Shown here piece after piece: positions 21,201 to 21,484 of a DNA stretch of 21,484 bases (positions within the stretch are counted from its first letter, which is position 1; each line of letters opens with the position of its first letter). Source of the stretch: a virus. The notes under the pieces are model-generated. The model was given only the letters and a program-made list of their open reading frames with translations. It did not search any database and was not told the origin of the DNA. The stretch spans positions 1-21,484 of the IMG/VR virus record IMGVR_UViG_3300037839_000907; one strand, given 5' to 3'. Made by a program: the position numbers and the translations under genes.

Positions 21201-21206
21201 ATTATA
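21201..21206 (-). promoter_or_regulatory. -10-type box 3 bases before start codon
   Basis: TATAAT on the minus strand ends 3 bases before the ATG at 21197. The -35 position (TTATTA) is weak and no Shine-Dalgarno is seen. It is the least convincing member of the set. Confidence 0.3.
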
Positions 21207-21258
21207 TTTACACCCTTATTTGCTAATAAGAAAATGCCAAATATATAAGAAAATTTTT

Positions 21259-21287
21259 TTGATAAACTCATATCTCATATATATAAT
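21259..21287 (+). promoter_or_regulatory. Promoter with leaderless geometry for exported protein
   Basis: TTGATA (21259-21264), 17 bases, perfect TATAAT (21282-21287), then 7 bases to the ATG at 21295. RNA polymerase would begin within a base or so of the start codon, and no Shine-Dalgarno is present, so the mRNA is probably leaderless. Confidence 0.6.
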
Positions 21288-21294
21288 ACATAAT

Positions 21295-21484
21295 ATGAAA
21301 AACATCAAAAATACACTATTAAGTCTCCTTCTGATCTCCGCCTCTTTTGCTTTCGCCGACTCTGGTACAGCTAATCAATCTACACCAGTAGCAGATGGCT
21401 TTCTAGCCGCAGGAGATCTAGTATTTGTTCGCCCAATCTCAACCGCAGCAACTATTGGTGCATTTGGAATTTTTGCAGTAGTAG
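21295..21484 (+). CDS. Exported small protein, N-terminal part only
   Basis: The open frame runs off the right edge after 63 codons. Residues 1-21 are a clear signal peptide (MKNIKNTLLSLLLISASFAF, then A, cut before DSG). The next block DLVFVRPISTAATIGAFGIF resembles a group of small bacterial exported or membrane-linked proteins with a VFVRP motif followed by an Ala/Gly-rich hydrophobic helix. Length and anchoring cannot be judged. Base composition is more GC-rich than the neighbours, as for the exported gene at the left edge, hinting at acquisition from a bacterium. Confidence 0.7.
   Translation, partial: MKNIKNTLLSLLLISASFAFADSGTANQSTPVADGFLAAGDLVFVRPISTAATIGAFGIFAVV

Noticed and set aside
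1-21484. CRISPR arrays, insertion sequences, attachment sites, replication origin
   Set aside because: No regularly spaced repeats, transposase, integrase or origin-like iterons could be seen on either strand.

Overview
The window reads as an inner piece of a large, AT-rich genome of a tailed phage with T4-like character. Tightly packed and often overlapping genes encode a class Ia ribonucleotide reductase, dCMP deaminase, a P-loop kinase resembling T4 dNMP kinase, a small sigma factor resembling the T4 late factor gp55, a glycosyltransferase, two tRNAs, a tmRNA and several proteins I recall only from marine T4-like phages. No rRNA, ribosomal protein or transposase is visible. Signal peptides, Shine-Dalgarno sites and sigma70-type promoters suggest a Gram-negative host outside the Bacteroidetes. 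The passenger-type beta-strand repeats at the left edge are common in Verrucomicrobia and Proteobacteria. Host assignment is inference.

Layout. Positions 1-1668 (minus) hold the start of an exported beta-helical repeat protein, richer in G+C than its surroundings and with a terminator-like hairpin inside its signal-peptide codons. Positions 1872-2723 (minus) hold a conserved phage protein. The gene-free stretch 2724-3245 carries a good promoter and then a strongly structured RNA with a possible pseudoknot. Positions 3246-7449 (plus) hold nrdA, nrdB and two unknown genes. Positions 7446-9607 (minus) hold five small or conserved phage genes. A tmRNA lies on the plus strand at 9677-10062, ending 2 bases before a convergent gene.

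Positions 10065-15952 (minus) form a dense block. In transcription order it holds a membrane protein, a small unknown, a secreted Sel1-type protein, a GMP reductase/IMP dehydrogenase, a metallophosphoesterase, dCMP deaminase, a small unknown, a sulfotransferase-like protein, a SEC-C-type protein, adenylosuccinate synthetase and a small unknown. A consensus promoter at 15954-15981 starts a plus-strand block: kinase, sigma factor, small conserved protein (with its own promoter), glycosyltransferase, small unknown, tRNA-Asn, tRNA-Ser and an arginase-fold UPF0489-type protein. BspA-type leucine-rich repeats lie at 20028-21197 (minus), and a truncated exported protein begins at 21295 (plus).

How it works together. 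The reductase, deaminase, kinase and two purine-interconversion enzymes form a nucleotide-supply set. If the guaB/guaC-like enzyme is a GMP reductase, three of them push G and C nucleotides toward A and T, which suits an AT-rich genome. The tmRNA and tRNAs adjust translation. The glycosyltransferase, sulfotransferase-like, repeat and exported proteins point to surface or envelope modification.

The most unusual signals are the structured RNA upstream of nrdA, the phage-borne tmRNA with an atypical tag, a tRNA-Ser with an apparent ACU anticodon, a recurring -10 box only 3-8 bases before start codons (suggesting leaderless or late-type transcripts), and the arginase-like UPF0489 protein.
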